A stretch of 64,000 nucleotides of DNA from Nemesobacter sp965249045. Lineage in GTDB: Bacteria > Desulfobacterota_D > UBA1144 > Nemesobacterales > Nemesobacteraceae. The stretch lies in assembly GCA_965249045.1 (NCBI GenBank), contig OZ252213.1, positions 682,001 to 746,000 on the forward strand, written 5' to 3'. Shown one piece after another: positions 27,199-38,751 of the stretch. Under the pieces are notes generated by a model. It saw only the letters and a list, made by a program, of their open reading frames with translations, did not search any database and was not told the DNA's origin. Both the position numbers and the translations under genes were made by a program. How positions within the stretch are numbered: the stretch's first letter is position 1; the number at the start of each line of letters is the position of its first letter.

Positions 27199-28182
27199 AT
27201 GGAGTTCTCGGACATAATTGAAATAATTCACCCCAGCCTTGCGGAAACGGAAAGGAAAATCGATGAATTCATAAAATCCGATATTCCGTTGGTTTACGAA
27301 ATAGCTAGGTATCTGCTTGGCGGAGGGGGAAAAAGAATCAGACCTTCTCTCGTTCTTCTCTCAAGCGCGGCCTGCGGGCTTACCGAAGGGGAGGACCGGA
27401 TTGCAGCCGCCGCGGGTATTGAACTTTTTCACGCCGGCACCCTTTTTCACGATGATGTGGTTGATCAGGCGGAATTCAGAAGAGGAAACGCCTCTTCCAA
27501 TATGGTATGGGGAAACAAACCCACCGTGCTCGTAGGGGACTTTATGCTTGCACGAGGCCTTGAGCTTATATACAGCTGTGGCAGTCTCGAACTTCTGAGG
27601 GTGGTTTCCAGGACCTCATCACGCCTAGCCGAGGGTCATGTACTTGAGATCATGAGCGAAAGAAAGATGATTGAAATTTCAGAGGATTTCTGTTTTTCCG
27701 TAATTGATCACAAAACGGCGGCGCTCATTGAGTGCTCGACCGAGACCGGGGCGCTTTTGGCGAACACTTCAAATGGAGCGGTTAAAGCTCTTTCATGCTA
27801 CGGCCACAACATAGGAATAGCGTTTCAGCTTATAGACGATGCGCTTGATTACTGTTCGGAGGAAAACAAGTTCGGAAAAAAGACCGGCCAGGACTTGGCT
27901 GAACGCAAGATGACCCTCCCGCTTTACTATTCAATTGAAAGCGCCCCGGAGGACATAAAACGCAAAGTGATCGAAACGCTTGATAAGGAAGATGAACTTG
28001 ATAGTTCCGAGATAGCGGAAATAACGGAGATCGTAAGCCACTACCGGGGAGTCGACCTGACCAGGCAACGTGCAAAAGAATTTGTTGTCGACGCAAAAAA
28101 GTCTCTGGATGGGATAGAGCAGAGCGATTATAAAGAATCCCTCGGCTGCCTTGCCGATTACGTGGCTGAGAGAAACTTCTGA
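27199..28182 (+). CDS. ispB: Polyprenyl diphosphate synthase (trans, long-chain)
   Basis: This 327-residue prenyltransferase extends prenyl diphosphates for quinone side chains. It has the first aspartate-rich motif HDDVVD near residue 91, GGKRIRPSLVLL near residue 44, and the second motif FQLIDDALDY near residue 215. Small residues before the first motif suggest a long product, but chain length is uncertain. Its end overlaps rimI on the other strand by 25 bases. Confidence 0.92.
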   Translation: MEFSDIIEIIHPSLAETERKIDEFIKSDIPLVYEIARYLLGGGGKRIRPSLVLLSSAACGLTEGEDRIAAAAGIELFHAGTLFHDDVVDQAEFRRGNASSNMVWGNKPTVLVGDFMLARGLELIYSCGSLELLRVVSRTSSRLAEGHVLEIMSERKMIEISEDFCFSVIDHKTAALIECSTETGALLANTSNGAVKALSCYGHNIGIAFQLIDDALDYCSEENKFGKKTGQDLAERKMTLPLYYSIESAPEDIKRKVIETLDKEDELDSSEIAEITEIVSHYRGVDLTRQRAKEFVVDAKKSLDGIEQSDYKESLGCLADYVAERNF

Positions 28183-28631
28183 TAGTATAGGTCAAGCGCA
28201 AGGCCCATGACAAAAGCGTCTCCCCCGTCCCCGCTGTAGTAGTTTTTACGCGTCCTTACAATTTCGAACCCGAGTTTTTTGTAAAGAGCGATCGCAGGGG
28301 TGTTTGTTGTTCTTACCTCAAGAATCACGGAGAGAGCCCCCATCTTTTCGTAAAAATTAAACGTGTCGGAAAGCAGTTCAATCGCTACTCCCTTTCTCCT
28401 GTGGCAGCGTGACACGGCGATCTTAAATACGTGAATTTCATCGTAAATAAGGGTGGATATGGAGTAGCCCGCAACGTTCTCGTCGCTTCTGCTTATCGCT
28501 ATGTTGCAGAAAAAACCCGGTTTTTTTATGTAATCGGCGAGTATCTGTTTCGGCCACGGGGTGATGAAGGAGTCGTCTTCGATTTTCGCGATCTCGTCAA
28601 TGTGTTCGGGTGAAACAGTTTTGATAATCAT
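28158..28631 (-). CDS. rimI: Ribosomal protein S18-alanine N-acetyltransferase-like GNAT
   Basis: This 157-residue GNAT acetyltransferase has the acetyl-CoA pyrophosphate loop RCHRRKGVAIELL near residue 75, EVRTTNTPAIALYKKLGFE near residue 105 and RKNYYSGDGGDAFVMGL at the end, all characteristic of RimI, which acetylates the N-terminus of ribosomal protein S18. It is the last gene of the mutA-scpA-meaB-rimI operon, coupled to meaB by a four-base overlap. Confidence 0.88.
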   Translation of the reverse strand: MIIKTVSPEHIDEIAKIEDDSFITPWPKQILADYIKKPGFFCNIAISRSDENVAGYSISTLIYDEIHVFKIAVSRCHRRKGVAIELLSDTFNFYEKMGALSVILEVRTTNTPAIALYKKLGFEIVRTRKNYYSGDGGDAFVMGLALDLYYQKFLSAT

Positions 28632-29649
28632 TGTTCTCGTGCCGACGGGGACAAGCGAAGCTTTTCAAAATAGAGGTCAAGCAGATTCGCGGCTCCCGTG
28701 TACGGGTCCGTTTTTCCTTCCATCACTTCTTTTTCCATTTCGCCGAGCGTTCTTTTGACCAGAGGGTTTTCGTAAAAGCTGTCTTCAAGGTTCTGGGTCA
28801 GCGCTTCGTGCAAACGGTATTTCGCCTGTTTTTTTCTTTTTTCCATAAAGTATCCGTTTTCTCTGCAGAGCTTTTCATACTCAATGACGCATTCCCAGAT
28901 TTCCCTTATTCCGTAGCCCGTAACGGAGGAGCAGGCGTAAGACTTGGGAACCCACCCGGATTCAGGCGGTTTATGAAATCTGAGCGCTTCTTCCATTTCC
29001 TGTCTTGTAATCTCCGCCTTCTTTTTGTTCCTTCCGTCCGCTTTAGCTATCAATACGGCATCGGCGCGTTCAATTATTCCCTTTTTTATCCCCTGAATGT
29101 CATCTCCCGCCCCGGTAATCATGAGCAGCATGAAAAAATCGACCATGGAGTGGCAGGTGATTTCAGACTGTCCGACTCCCACTGTTTCTATGAGAATCGT
29201 GTCGAATCCCGCTGCTTCGCAGAGAATCACCGCGTCGCTTGTCTTTTTTGAAACTCCTCCGAGGGAGCCGGCCGACGGAGAAGGCCGTATATAGACGTTT
29301 TCGTGTCTGGAAAGTTCTTGCATTCTGAGTTTGTCGCCGAGAACACTTCCTCCCGTTTCGCTGCTTGTGGGGTCAATTGCGAGCACGGCTATCTTTTTTT
29401 CGCGCTCGCGCGCGAGGTAGAGGCCCAAAGATTCTATGAAACTGCTTTTTCCAACTCCCGGTATGCCTGTAATTCCTACCCTTATGGATTTTCCGGACCG
29501 TGGCAGACACCACGTGATTATTTCCCGCGCGAGTTTTTTATGCTCGGGCAGGGTGCTTTCCGCAAGGGTTATCGCTCTGCTCAGAACGGGTATCTCTCCC
29601 TTGGCTATACCCTGGCGGTAGGCCTCCGCTTCTGTTTTTCTGCGCGGCG

Positions 29650-29653
<4 letters not shown>
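28628..29653 (-). CDS. meaB: Methylmalonyl-CoA mutase-associated GTPase MeaB (ArgK)
   Basis: This 341-residue G3E-type GTPase protects and reloads adenosylcobalamin on methylmalonyl-CoA mutase. It has the Walker A motif GIPGVGKSSFIESLG near residue 62, IDPTSSETGGSVLGDK near residue 96, ETVGVGQSE near residue 154 and a C-terminal dimerisation arm. It overlaps scpA by four bases, as expected for a mutase chaperone. Confidence 0.95.
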
Positions 29654-31778
<2,125 letters not shown>

Positions 31779-31782
<4 letters not shown>

Positions 31783-33698
31783 GTGCGGGCCTCGTCTGAG
31801 AAAAACGGCTGCTGGTATCTTTCAAGCACATCGCAGACATTGGAATCTGCGTGGATGAAGTCATCCGCTCCTGCCTGAGCGAGTCTCTCCAGTACGCTTT
31901 GTACGCCCTCAGAGACGACTACTTTTATTTCCGCTCTTTTGTTTTTGAGTTCTCTTATCGCTTCCTCCGCGAACTGCTCGTAATCTCTGTCGGAACCGCA
32001 GATTACTACCGCCAGCGGGTTCTCGGAAAGAGCTGCGGTGACTCCCTCATGCATTCCCGGATTTTCCGCTCCGTCAACTAACGCAAATCCCCCGCATCCG
32101 AAAAAATTCATCGAGAAAGCCGCTCTTGCTATTGTCTGCGGAGAATCGCCCAGATGAAGAAGAAAAACCCTTGGCCCCCCGCCCGTTTTTTCCGCGTATT
32201 TTTCGCTTAGAAGCCTTATTTTTTCAAAACGCTGCGCCTCTCTTGATTCCCAAAGAGGTGTCACTTTCGGAGCCGCGCTACTCATCTCTTTTTCAGCGGA
32301 CGTGGTTTTCCGGATATTTGCTGTCATCTTTTCCAGTGGATTGGGAAACTCATTTGTTCCGATGAGCGTTTTTTTCCTTCGGGAAATGTCGTGGAGCGTT
32401 TTTTTTCTGCTGGTTTCAACCGCGTTCTGTATGAACCCGTTTTTCAGACATTCAAGGTAGCCGCCTTTTGTTTCTATTTCCTGGAACAGCTCAAGGGATT
32501 TTTGTGATATGGACTGCGTCAGCTTCTCTATGTGATAGGAGCCGCCCCCGGGGTCGGTTACCACGTCGAGGTGAGATTCGTTTTTTATCAGAAGCTGGAT
32601 GGTTCTCGCCACTCTCCTCGAGAACTTGTCGGGTTCCCCGTAGTGGGCGTCAAAGGGTTGTACGGTCAGAGAATCCGTCCCTCCGATTACCGACGCCATG
32701 GCTTCAAGTGTTGCCCGCGGTATGTTTACATGGGAGTCGTAAACGGTTTTGTTGAAGGTCGCGGTGCGGCAATGGATTTTCATTTTTGTAGACTCAGCGG
32801 AGGCGGGGGCGAATTTCTCCGCGATGTTCCCCCAGAGCGCTCTTGCGGCGCGAAGCTTAGCGATTTCCGTAAAGTAGCTTGAGCCGGTGGAAAAGGAAAA
32901 AACGAGATGACGGCAGGCGCAGTCCGCATCAACGTCCCTTTGGCGAAGCATGACCAGATACTCAACGGCCGCGGCGATTGTGAAAGCGAGTTCCTGAGTT
33001 ATTGTTGCCCCTGAGTTTTTAAACGCTGAGCTTTTTACCGAAAACGCCGAATAACCGGGTGCGGCATCGGAGAGATGTCCAATAGTTTTTGCGATTTTCT
33101 CCACGTGTTTGTCAAGCGTCGTCGCCAGAGACCCGTGGGCGAGCAACTGTGAAAGAGGGTCGAAAAAAAATGCCCCGCTCAGTTCCTGGGTGTTGATTCC
33201 TTTCTTCCTGCAGCAGGAAATAAAAAGCGCGCAGACTTTTTCCGGATCTTCTCTCAAAGCAAAATTGAAGCTGGTACGCAAGGGATCTATATCTTTTATG
33301 AGAGTTTCCATAACCTCGCGTTTTATCTTCGTTTCCGCAAAGAAGGTAAGGGAACCCGCTCCGCCTTTTATCGCCGTAAGCGCATCACGCACCGCGTCTT
33401 CTGGGGCGGCGAGTTTTATGTCTTCGGTTAGAAGCCAGCTGTTATCTTTTTTGCGGGTTCCGCGGACGAAGGGGAACTCTCCCGGAAACTGGTTTTCCCT
33501 GAAGAAGAAATCCTTGGTTTCCTCTTCGGTGTAGAAAGGTTCAACCGCTATGCCGTCTTCTGTGTGCCATACCAGATCTTCGTAGCAGGCATGCTTTGCG
33601 ATTCTTTTTTCGGCTTCTTTTTTCCAGCTCTCTTTTGATACGCTTGGAAAATCATCGAAAAGAAGAATTTGCCCATGTTTTCTTTTCGCTTCGCTCAT
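31779..33698 (-). CDS. mutA: Methylmalonyl-CoA mutase small (beta) subunit
   Basis: This subunit of about 639 residues is homologous to scpA but catalytically degenerate. The cobalamin domain has LHLGDSPQTIARAAF near residue 520 instead of the histidine-containing DxHxxG, as in other heterodimeric mutases. The ATG at 33698 (MSEAKRKHG) with CGGAG upstream is chosen; the open frame extends to 33896 but the extra residues look non-coding. It heads the operon and is divergent from queC. Confidence 0.9.
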
Positions 33699-33873
33699 AG
33701 AATTTCTCCGTGCCGTGCCTCCCCCGACTTTCGGGTAAATAAGTATATAATTCACATTTGTTTCTGCCAACATACTGAAACCGTTTAAATTTCGATTTTT
33801 CCCGCCTGTCGCCGTGGTGCCGGTTCGGTTGCGGGAATTGTTATTTGCTTTTTTCGGCTTTAATATTAAACGA

Positions 33874-34548
33874 GTGTCTGGAAAAGCCGTTGTCATGGTC
33901 TCGGGAGGAGTGGACAGTTCTACTCTCTGCTACAAAGCGGTGCGGGAAGGTTACGAAGTCTTTCCTCTTAGCTTTATCTACGGGCAGAAACATGAAAAAG
34001 AGATTCACTCCTCGGAGAATATATGCCGCCATCTGGGACTTCGGCCGAACATAGTTGATCTTTCTTCCATAAAGGATCTTTTCGGTGCCAGCGCGCTTAC
34101 CGACCGGGACATCGAGATTCCAAGGGTTTCCGCATCCGCGCGCAATTACGAGACTCTCTCCTCTACGGTTGTTCCGAACCGAAACGCCATTTTTCTTTCC
34201 CTGGCAGTCGCGTATTCGCAGAGCATCGGCTGCGACACGGTGTTCTACGGCGCGCATCATTCCGACAGGGGCGTGTATCCCGACTGTCGCCTGGAGTTTG
34301 TTTCCGCTTTCGAGGAGGCGGAGAGACTCGCGACTGATAACAAACGGCTCGCCATAGTCGCTCCGTTTGTGGATATGGACAAGTCAGGGATAGTCAGGCT
34401 CGGTGTGCGTCTCGGAGTTCCTTTCAAAGACACGTGGTCATGCTACGTGGGTTCCCGGGTACACTGTGGCACCTGCAGTTCCTGCAGAGAGAGAAAAAGG
34501 GCTTTTATCGAAGCGGACGTGGCCGACCCGACCGAATACGAGGCGTAA
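33874..34548 (+). CDS. queC: 7-cyano-7-deazaguanine synthase
   Basis: This enzyme of about 224 residues converts carboxydeazaguanine to preQ0 with ATP and ammonia on the queuosine pathway. It has the PP-loop VMVSGGVDSSTL near its start and the zinc site CYVGSRVHCGTCSSCRERK near the C-terminus. A GTG at 33874 gives the typical start next to the PP-loop. The frame is open to 33814 but those residues do not fit the family. queE follows after five bases. Confidence 0.92.
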   Translation: MSGKAVVMVSGGVDSSTLCYKAVREGYEVFPLSFIYGQKHEKEIHSSENICRHLGLRPNIVDLSSIKDLFGASALTDRDIEIPRVSASARNYETLSSTVVPNRNAIFLSLAVAYSQSIGCDTVFYGAHHSDRGVYPDCRLEFVSAFEEAERLATDNKRLAIVAPFVDMDKSGIVRLGVRLGVPFKDTWSCYVGSRVHCGTCSSCRERKRAFIEADVADPTEYEA

Positions 34549-34553
34549 TTGCG

Positions 34554-35195
34554 ATGAAGGTAAGCGAGATCTTCTTTTCAATACAGGGGGAGGGAGTCCA
34601 TATCGGGCTGCCGACGGTTTTTCTCAGGCTTTTTGCCTGTGATCTAAGATGCAGCTGGTGCGATACCATGTACGCGGTGGAGGGAACCGATTTCCGGGAA
34701 ATCGAAAACGCGAAAGTGCTGAGCAGAATTCTTGAGTACGGCTGCTCCCGCGTCTGCATAACCGGCGGTGAGCCGCTTATCCAGCGGGAGGCCGTGGAGG
34801 AGGTAGCGGAATTTCTGCTCGAAAGGGATTTTGCGGTCGTGCTTGAAACAAGCGGAAACAAGAAACCGCCTGAGATTTTTTCCCACCCGAATTCGATTGT
34901 GAGTATGGACTGCAAGTGTCCCGGTTCGGGCATGGACTCCAGAATGGATTTTTCACTTTACGATTCCTTGGAGGAAAAGGACCAGCTTAAGTTCGTGATA
35001 GCCGACAATGCGGATTACGAATACGCAAGGGGTGTTATAGCGGAGCATCGTATCAGGGCTTCGATCATATTCCAGCCCGTTTACGGCACACAAGCAGACT
35101 GGATAGCCGAGAGAATTCTCCGTGATGGTATGGGAAACGTGAGAGTGCTTCCCCAGCTTCACAAAATATTCTGGGGAGAAAAAAGAGGGGTTTAG
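34554..35195 (+). CDS. queE: 7-carboxy-7-deazaguanine synthase
   Basis: This 213-residue radical SAM enzyme has the cluster motif CDLRCSWCD near residue 30, preceded by FFSIQGEGVHIGLPTVFLRL, and CITGGEPLIQ near residue 66. It forms carboxydeazaguanine from carboxytetrahydropterin, directly before QueC. The ATG at 34554 is chosen over an upstream in-frame start within queC. QueD, QueF and Tgt are not in the window. Confidence 0.93.
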   Translation: MKVSEIFFSIQGEGVHIGLPTVFLRLFACDLRCSWCDTMYAVEGTDFREIENAKVLSRILEYGCSRVCITGGEPLIQREAVEEVAEFLLERDFAVVLETSGNKKPPEIFSHPNSIVSMDCKCPGSGMDSRMDFSLYDSLEEKDQLKFVIADNADYEYARGVIAEHRIRASIIFQPVYGTQADWIAERILRDGMGNVRVLPQLHKIFWGEKRGV

Positions 35196-35324
35196 CCTCC
35201 TTGCTTGTTTTGGAAACTTCCACGTCGTTTTTGATTTTTTAACGTTTTTATTGCTATTGTGTTAGAATTCAGGGTATAAAAGGTATGTTGTGCGGGTGGG
35301 TTAAAAGCCGAGGAGAGATACACG

Positions 35325-36188
35325 ATGGAAAAGCATGCTGAAGATTATAATTACGAGCCTTTTGCCGATACAGAAGAGTACAGAAAGGTAAACGGCGATA
35401 TAACAAGAAACTGGATACAGATAATGGTCGACAGGGGAGTGGAGAGTCTTGACAGGTTTCTTGACATCGCTACCGGCGCGGGCACAATGGCCCAGCTTTT
35501 TTTCGATATGCTTCCCTCGAACCTCAAGGAGTCCGCGGTGTTCTGCCTTGACCAGTCGGCCGGCGCGCTTAAGCTTGCCAAACGCAGGCTTGAGAAAGAG
35601 GTTGACAAGCTGACTCTTATAAATTCATCCATACAGGAACTTGATTTGCCTCCGAAAAGCCTTGACGTAGCGATATGGGGTAACGGCATTCACTACCTTG
35701 ACGAGGAGGAGCAGATTCTGAGCCTTAAGGCGATTAAAAAAGCACTCAAGCCTGGAGGCTGGTTTTTTTTCAACACCGCTTTCTACGAAGAGGCAAGGCC
35801 CGCGGAAACAATACCTTTCTACAGAACCCAGGTGAAAAACGCCGTCCAGTTCCTGAAAAAACAGGGAGTGAAGAGAGTTAGGGTTGAGAAAAAAGCCGAG
35901 GCCGCGAAATTTCACCCGCGTTCTTACTACGAAGAACTGGTTGGCAAGGTGGGATTTGATCTTATTGATGCACAGGAATTTGCCGCCGATCTTACCAAAG
36001 AAGCGTGGGAACATATAAGTTCCTTCCAGCAGTACGCCTCAGGGGCTCTTCACGGCTATCCGGATGATGTTGCGTCCGATGCGATGAAAAACGCGGTTGA
36101 ACCCGCCATCCTTCTCCACGGGGAAGTGAATGAAGACGGCGACCACTTCGTTACCAGAAACTGGCTTTCGATAAGCGCGCGGGCGTGA
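35325..36188 (+). CDS. Class I SAM-dependent methyltransferase
   Basis: This 287-residue soluble protein has a methyltransferase core: the SAM-binding loop FLDIATGAGTMAQ near residue 45, an acidic FCLDQS near residue 75 and VAIWGNGIHYLDEEE near residue 115. The C-terminal third is not recognised. The site GAGGAGAG precedes the ATG, with a possible promoter TTGCTA (18 bases) TATAAA at 35247-35276. No neighbour shows the substrate. Confidence 0.75.
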   Translation: MEKHAEDYNYEPFADTEEYRKVNGDITRNWIQIMVDRGVESLDRFLDIATGAGTMAQLFFDMLPSNLKESAVFCLDQSAGALKLAKRRLEKEVDKLTLINSSIQELDLPPKSLDVAIWGNGIHYLDEEEQILSLKAIKKALKPGGWFFFNTAFYEEARPAETIPFYRTQVKNAVQFLKKQGVKRVRVEKKAEAAKFHPRSYYEELVGKVGFDLIDAQEFAADLTKEAWEHISSFQQYASGALHGYPDDVASDAMKNAVEPAILLHGEVNEDGDHFVTRNWLSISARA

Positions 36189-36206
36189 TTTTCCGCCGCG
36201 GGGACG

Positions 36207-36527
36207 TTATTTGCCCGGCACACAGTTTTTTCTGAGAAAATCGAATGTGTAGAACCCGGTTTCGCACCAGTTCTCTCCTATAAACCTTATAGCGTAATTC
36301 CCGACGTATTCTATCCTCTCCGGCGCCAAGCCGCTTTTTCCAAGGGGAATACGTTTTTTAAACGGAAGTTTTCCAGTCCTGCTTTTTTTTCTGAGCCTCC
36401 TGCATGTGGCGCAGGGACAGATTTCCCTGAGTTCGTCGTAAAAGAATATGTCTTCTCCCCCGTCATCCCAGATGATCTGAAGGGCTTTTTCAGTAAATTC
36501 GTTTATTTCCTTAGGTTTTACGCCCAT
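36207..36527 (-). CDS. DUF971 domain protein
   Basis: This small soluble protein of about 106 residues matches DUF971, the domain also found at the N-terminus of gamma-butyrobetaine hydroxylases. It contains LQIIWDDGGEDIFFYDELRE and CPCATCRR near residue 40, which could bind a metal. Stand-alone members are often found near Fe-S or cofactor genes, without an established function. The ATG at 36527 gives the family start. The frame is open to 36569. Confidence 0.8.
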   Translation of the reverse strand: MGVKPKEINEFTEKALQIIWDDGGEDIFFYDELREICPCATCRRLRKKSRTGKLPFKKRIPLGKSGLAPERIEYVGNYAIRFIGENWCETGFYTFDFLRKNCVPGK

Positions 36528-36651
36528 AACACAATACTCTACCTGTCCGTTGAAGCGCAATCGATCCAAACCGGCCTCATTGTGTTATGACGAGTTTCTT
36601 TTTGAGAGCCTTTAACAGGATAAAATCTATGGAAGGAATTTTCCGCGGAAC

Positions 36652-37653
36652 TTAATCTCTAGTGCCGGCGAAAACCTGCTCTCCGAAGATAACCGCGGTC
36701 AGGTCAACCAGGAGTTTTGCCGTCTGTCCCCTGTTGTCGAGAAACGGGTTTTACTCCGCAAGATCAAGAGATGACAAAAGCCCGCTCTCGTGGATCATCT
36801 CCATAATAAGGTAAGCTTCCCGCAGTCCCAGTCCCCCGGAGACCGGAGTGCCTGTGCCTGGAGCCAGCGACGGATCTAGCGAGTCGGCATCAAAAGAGAC
36901 ATGCAGAAGACCTTCTTCCTCACGTACCCAGTTTAGATAGTCCAATAAGAGTGGTGCGCGGACGCCTCCTTCGCTTACAGAACGTATATTGATAAGCTCG
37001 ATTCCACTGGATTTAAGCCCGATGCGTTCGATCCGGTCAACGGAACGCAGGCCGACTAGCGCTACTCTTTCCCCTGGGATCGGACAAGGCGGAGAGGGGA
37101 ACTCTTCGACTTCAAAGCCCGATTGCCCGGTCAGCTAGGCAACGGACATGCCGTGAGTATGTCCGCTTTCGCTTGTCATAGGCGTGTTAAAATCGCTATG
37201 GGCATCAATCCAGAGTAAAAAGAGCTTGCGGTCCATCTTGGCGGCCCGTAGGGCCATTGCGGAGACGGAACCCATGGAGAGCGAGTGATCGCCTCCAAGA
37301 AAAATCGGTAATTCTTCATCGCCGAGGTCTTCTCCGACCTTCTGCAGGGCTTCAATCCAATTGACGGTCTGTCCGGGCTCGTGGATAATCGGTTCGTCAA
37401 ACATCGGGTCATCAAGCATAGCATCGTCAAGCATCGGATCGGGTACCGGAACATGAATGGGTGAGGAAAGAATTTCGGATGGGATAATGGAACCTATGTC
37501 ACGCACGTTGTGCTCTAGGTCCTCAAGAGCTTTTACCATACCGGCTACATGTAGCGCATCCGGCCCCATCCGACATCCTTTCTGGCGTTTTCCGCTGTCA
37601 ACCGGCACTCCAATCAGACATATGTTTTTCGGAGTAATTGTTTTTTCTGCCAT
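36652..37653 (-). pseudogene. Arginase-family gene broken by two in-frame nonsense codons
   Basis: A continuous 333-codon frame encodes an arginase/agmatinase-like ureohydrolase. Metal ligands are intact: GGDHSLSMG, IDAHSDFNTP and SFDADSLDPSLAPG. Reading is interrupted by TAG at 37135-37137, right after HTHGMSVA, and by TAA at 36751-36753 within AE(stop)NPFLDNRGQT. There is no frameshift. A run of acidic repeats (DPMLDD AMLDD PMFDEP) near residues 71-87 is unusual. Translation of the first 172 residues would give an inactive fragment. Either it is a young pseudogene or the stops are read through. The first seems far likelier. Confidence 0.85.
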
Positions 37654-37813
37654 GGAAACAGTATTACTCTATTTAAGGTCGGATGTTCCACTGTTAATTT
37701 TTAATCCAAAAAGAATATCTTGCTGTAATTCGTTGTCAAAATGCCGCGATGCGAGTAGGCAGTTGCGGCGGCGTAATGCATTTCCGTGGTTTCAAGTGCC
37801 AAACGTAGCGGGT

Positions 37814-37849
37814 GGATCAGTTCCGAAGAACAACTGATCCGGTGTTTTT
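37814..37849. terminator. Terminator-like hairpin between two divergent genes
   Basis: GGATCAGTT pairs perfectly with AACTGATCC across a nine-base loop, followed by GGTGTTTTT. It lies between the start of the arginase pseudogene and the start of the Sir2-like gene, where no gene should end. It may terminate a small unrecognised transcript or be a relic of a lost gene. The 278-base gap holds nothing else I can support. Confidence 0.5.
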
Positions 37850-37931
37850 CGCGGTCTGAATTCGTTTGCTGTCGCCAAGCTGCAATCAATTTGCGGACAG
37901 TTGACGCAAGCGGTTATAATCAAAACCTGAA

Positions 37932-38696
37932 ATGAGCGAGCAGGAACAGGATGCGCTTTCGGCTACAGCAAACTGGATTCGGGAGTCCTCCCAAGTAGTT
38001 TTTCTTACTGGAGTCGAGCTTTCCCTTGATGTCGGGCTGCCGGACGTTTCAGATCTTAGCTTTAATCCCGACATAGGAAAATTCAAGAATCGCCCGGAGG
38101 TCAGAAGGGAGTACTGGGAAAAAATAAAGGATTTCTATCCCAGAATTTCAGAGGCTCGGCCTTCTCCCGCCCACGAAGCGATTTACGAGATGGAGTTTCT
38201 CTGCAACGTCGATTGCGTTTTGACCCAGGCGGCCGACGGGCTGCACAGCAAAACCGGCAGCGAAAAGATAATAGAGATATACTCGACGATAAACTGGGTC
38301 CACTGCCACGAATGCGGAAACGATTACCGGACTGACGGGATTTTGCTTTCTCTTGAAAACAGCAAAACCGGTATTCCGAAGTGCAGGGAATGTCAAAGCG
38401 ACCAGATGAAGCCTCCACTGTCCTTTCCGGGCCAGCCACTTCCTCACTGGGAGATAAGAGAATCTTGGATGAGGCTTCAGCACTGCGATCTTTTCATAAT
38501 CGTCGGGGCGAACCTGGAAATCGAACCCGTGGCGTCTTTTCCCTTTCAGGTCATGAACAAGGGAAACAGGGTCGTTATTATCGGCGAGAGAAAAACCCCG
38601 GCTGACAATCACGTGAGCGCCGTCATATACGGAAGCCCCAGCAAGGTGATGCCTTACATAGTCGATAAACTCAAGGAAACGCAAACGCTTTCCTGA
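37932..38696 (+). CDS. Divergent Sir2-family protein, probably not a deacetylase
   Basis: This 254-residue protein follows the Sir2 layout: a Rossmann start VVFLTGVELSLDVGLPDV near residue 22, a segment PSPAHEAIYEME, a four-cysteine zinc module (CHECG and CRECQ near residues 122 and 155), and LFIIVGANLEIEPVASFP near residue 190. Key positions are changed. The NAD loop GAGxS reads GVELS, QNxDxLH reads QAADGLH, and the catalytic histidine region (normally LHG) reads IYST. The fold may be kept with a different role, such as NAD or ADP-ribose binding. It stands alone before the thyX-like gene. Confidence 0.8.
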   Translation: MSEQEQDALSATANWIRESSQVVFLTGVELSLDVGLPDVSDLSFNPDIGKFKNRPEVRREYWEKIKDFYPRISEARPSPAHEAIYEMEFLCNVDCVLTQAADGLHSKTGSEKIIEIYSTINWVHCHECGNDYRTDGILLSLENSKTGIPKCRECQSDQMKPPLSFPGQPLPHWEIRESWMRLQHCDLFIIVGANLEIEPVASFPFQVMNKGNRVVIIGERKTPADNHVSAVIYGSPSKVMPYIVDKLKETQTLS

Positions 38697-38751
38697 ACCG
38701 CTTGGGCCATGGGCTGGGAACCGGGGAGCAGATTTGTCTGTCGAGGTGAAA

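Noticed and set aside
36652..37653. Selenocysteine or pyrrolysine reading of the arginase stops
   Set aside because: The stops are TAG and TAA, not TGA. No selenocysteine insertion element or pyrrolysine context is visible and the family has sense residues there.
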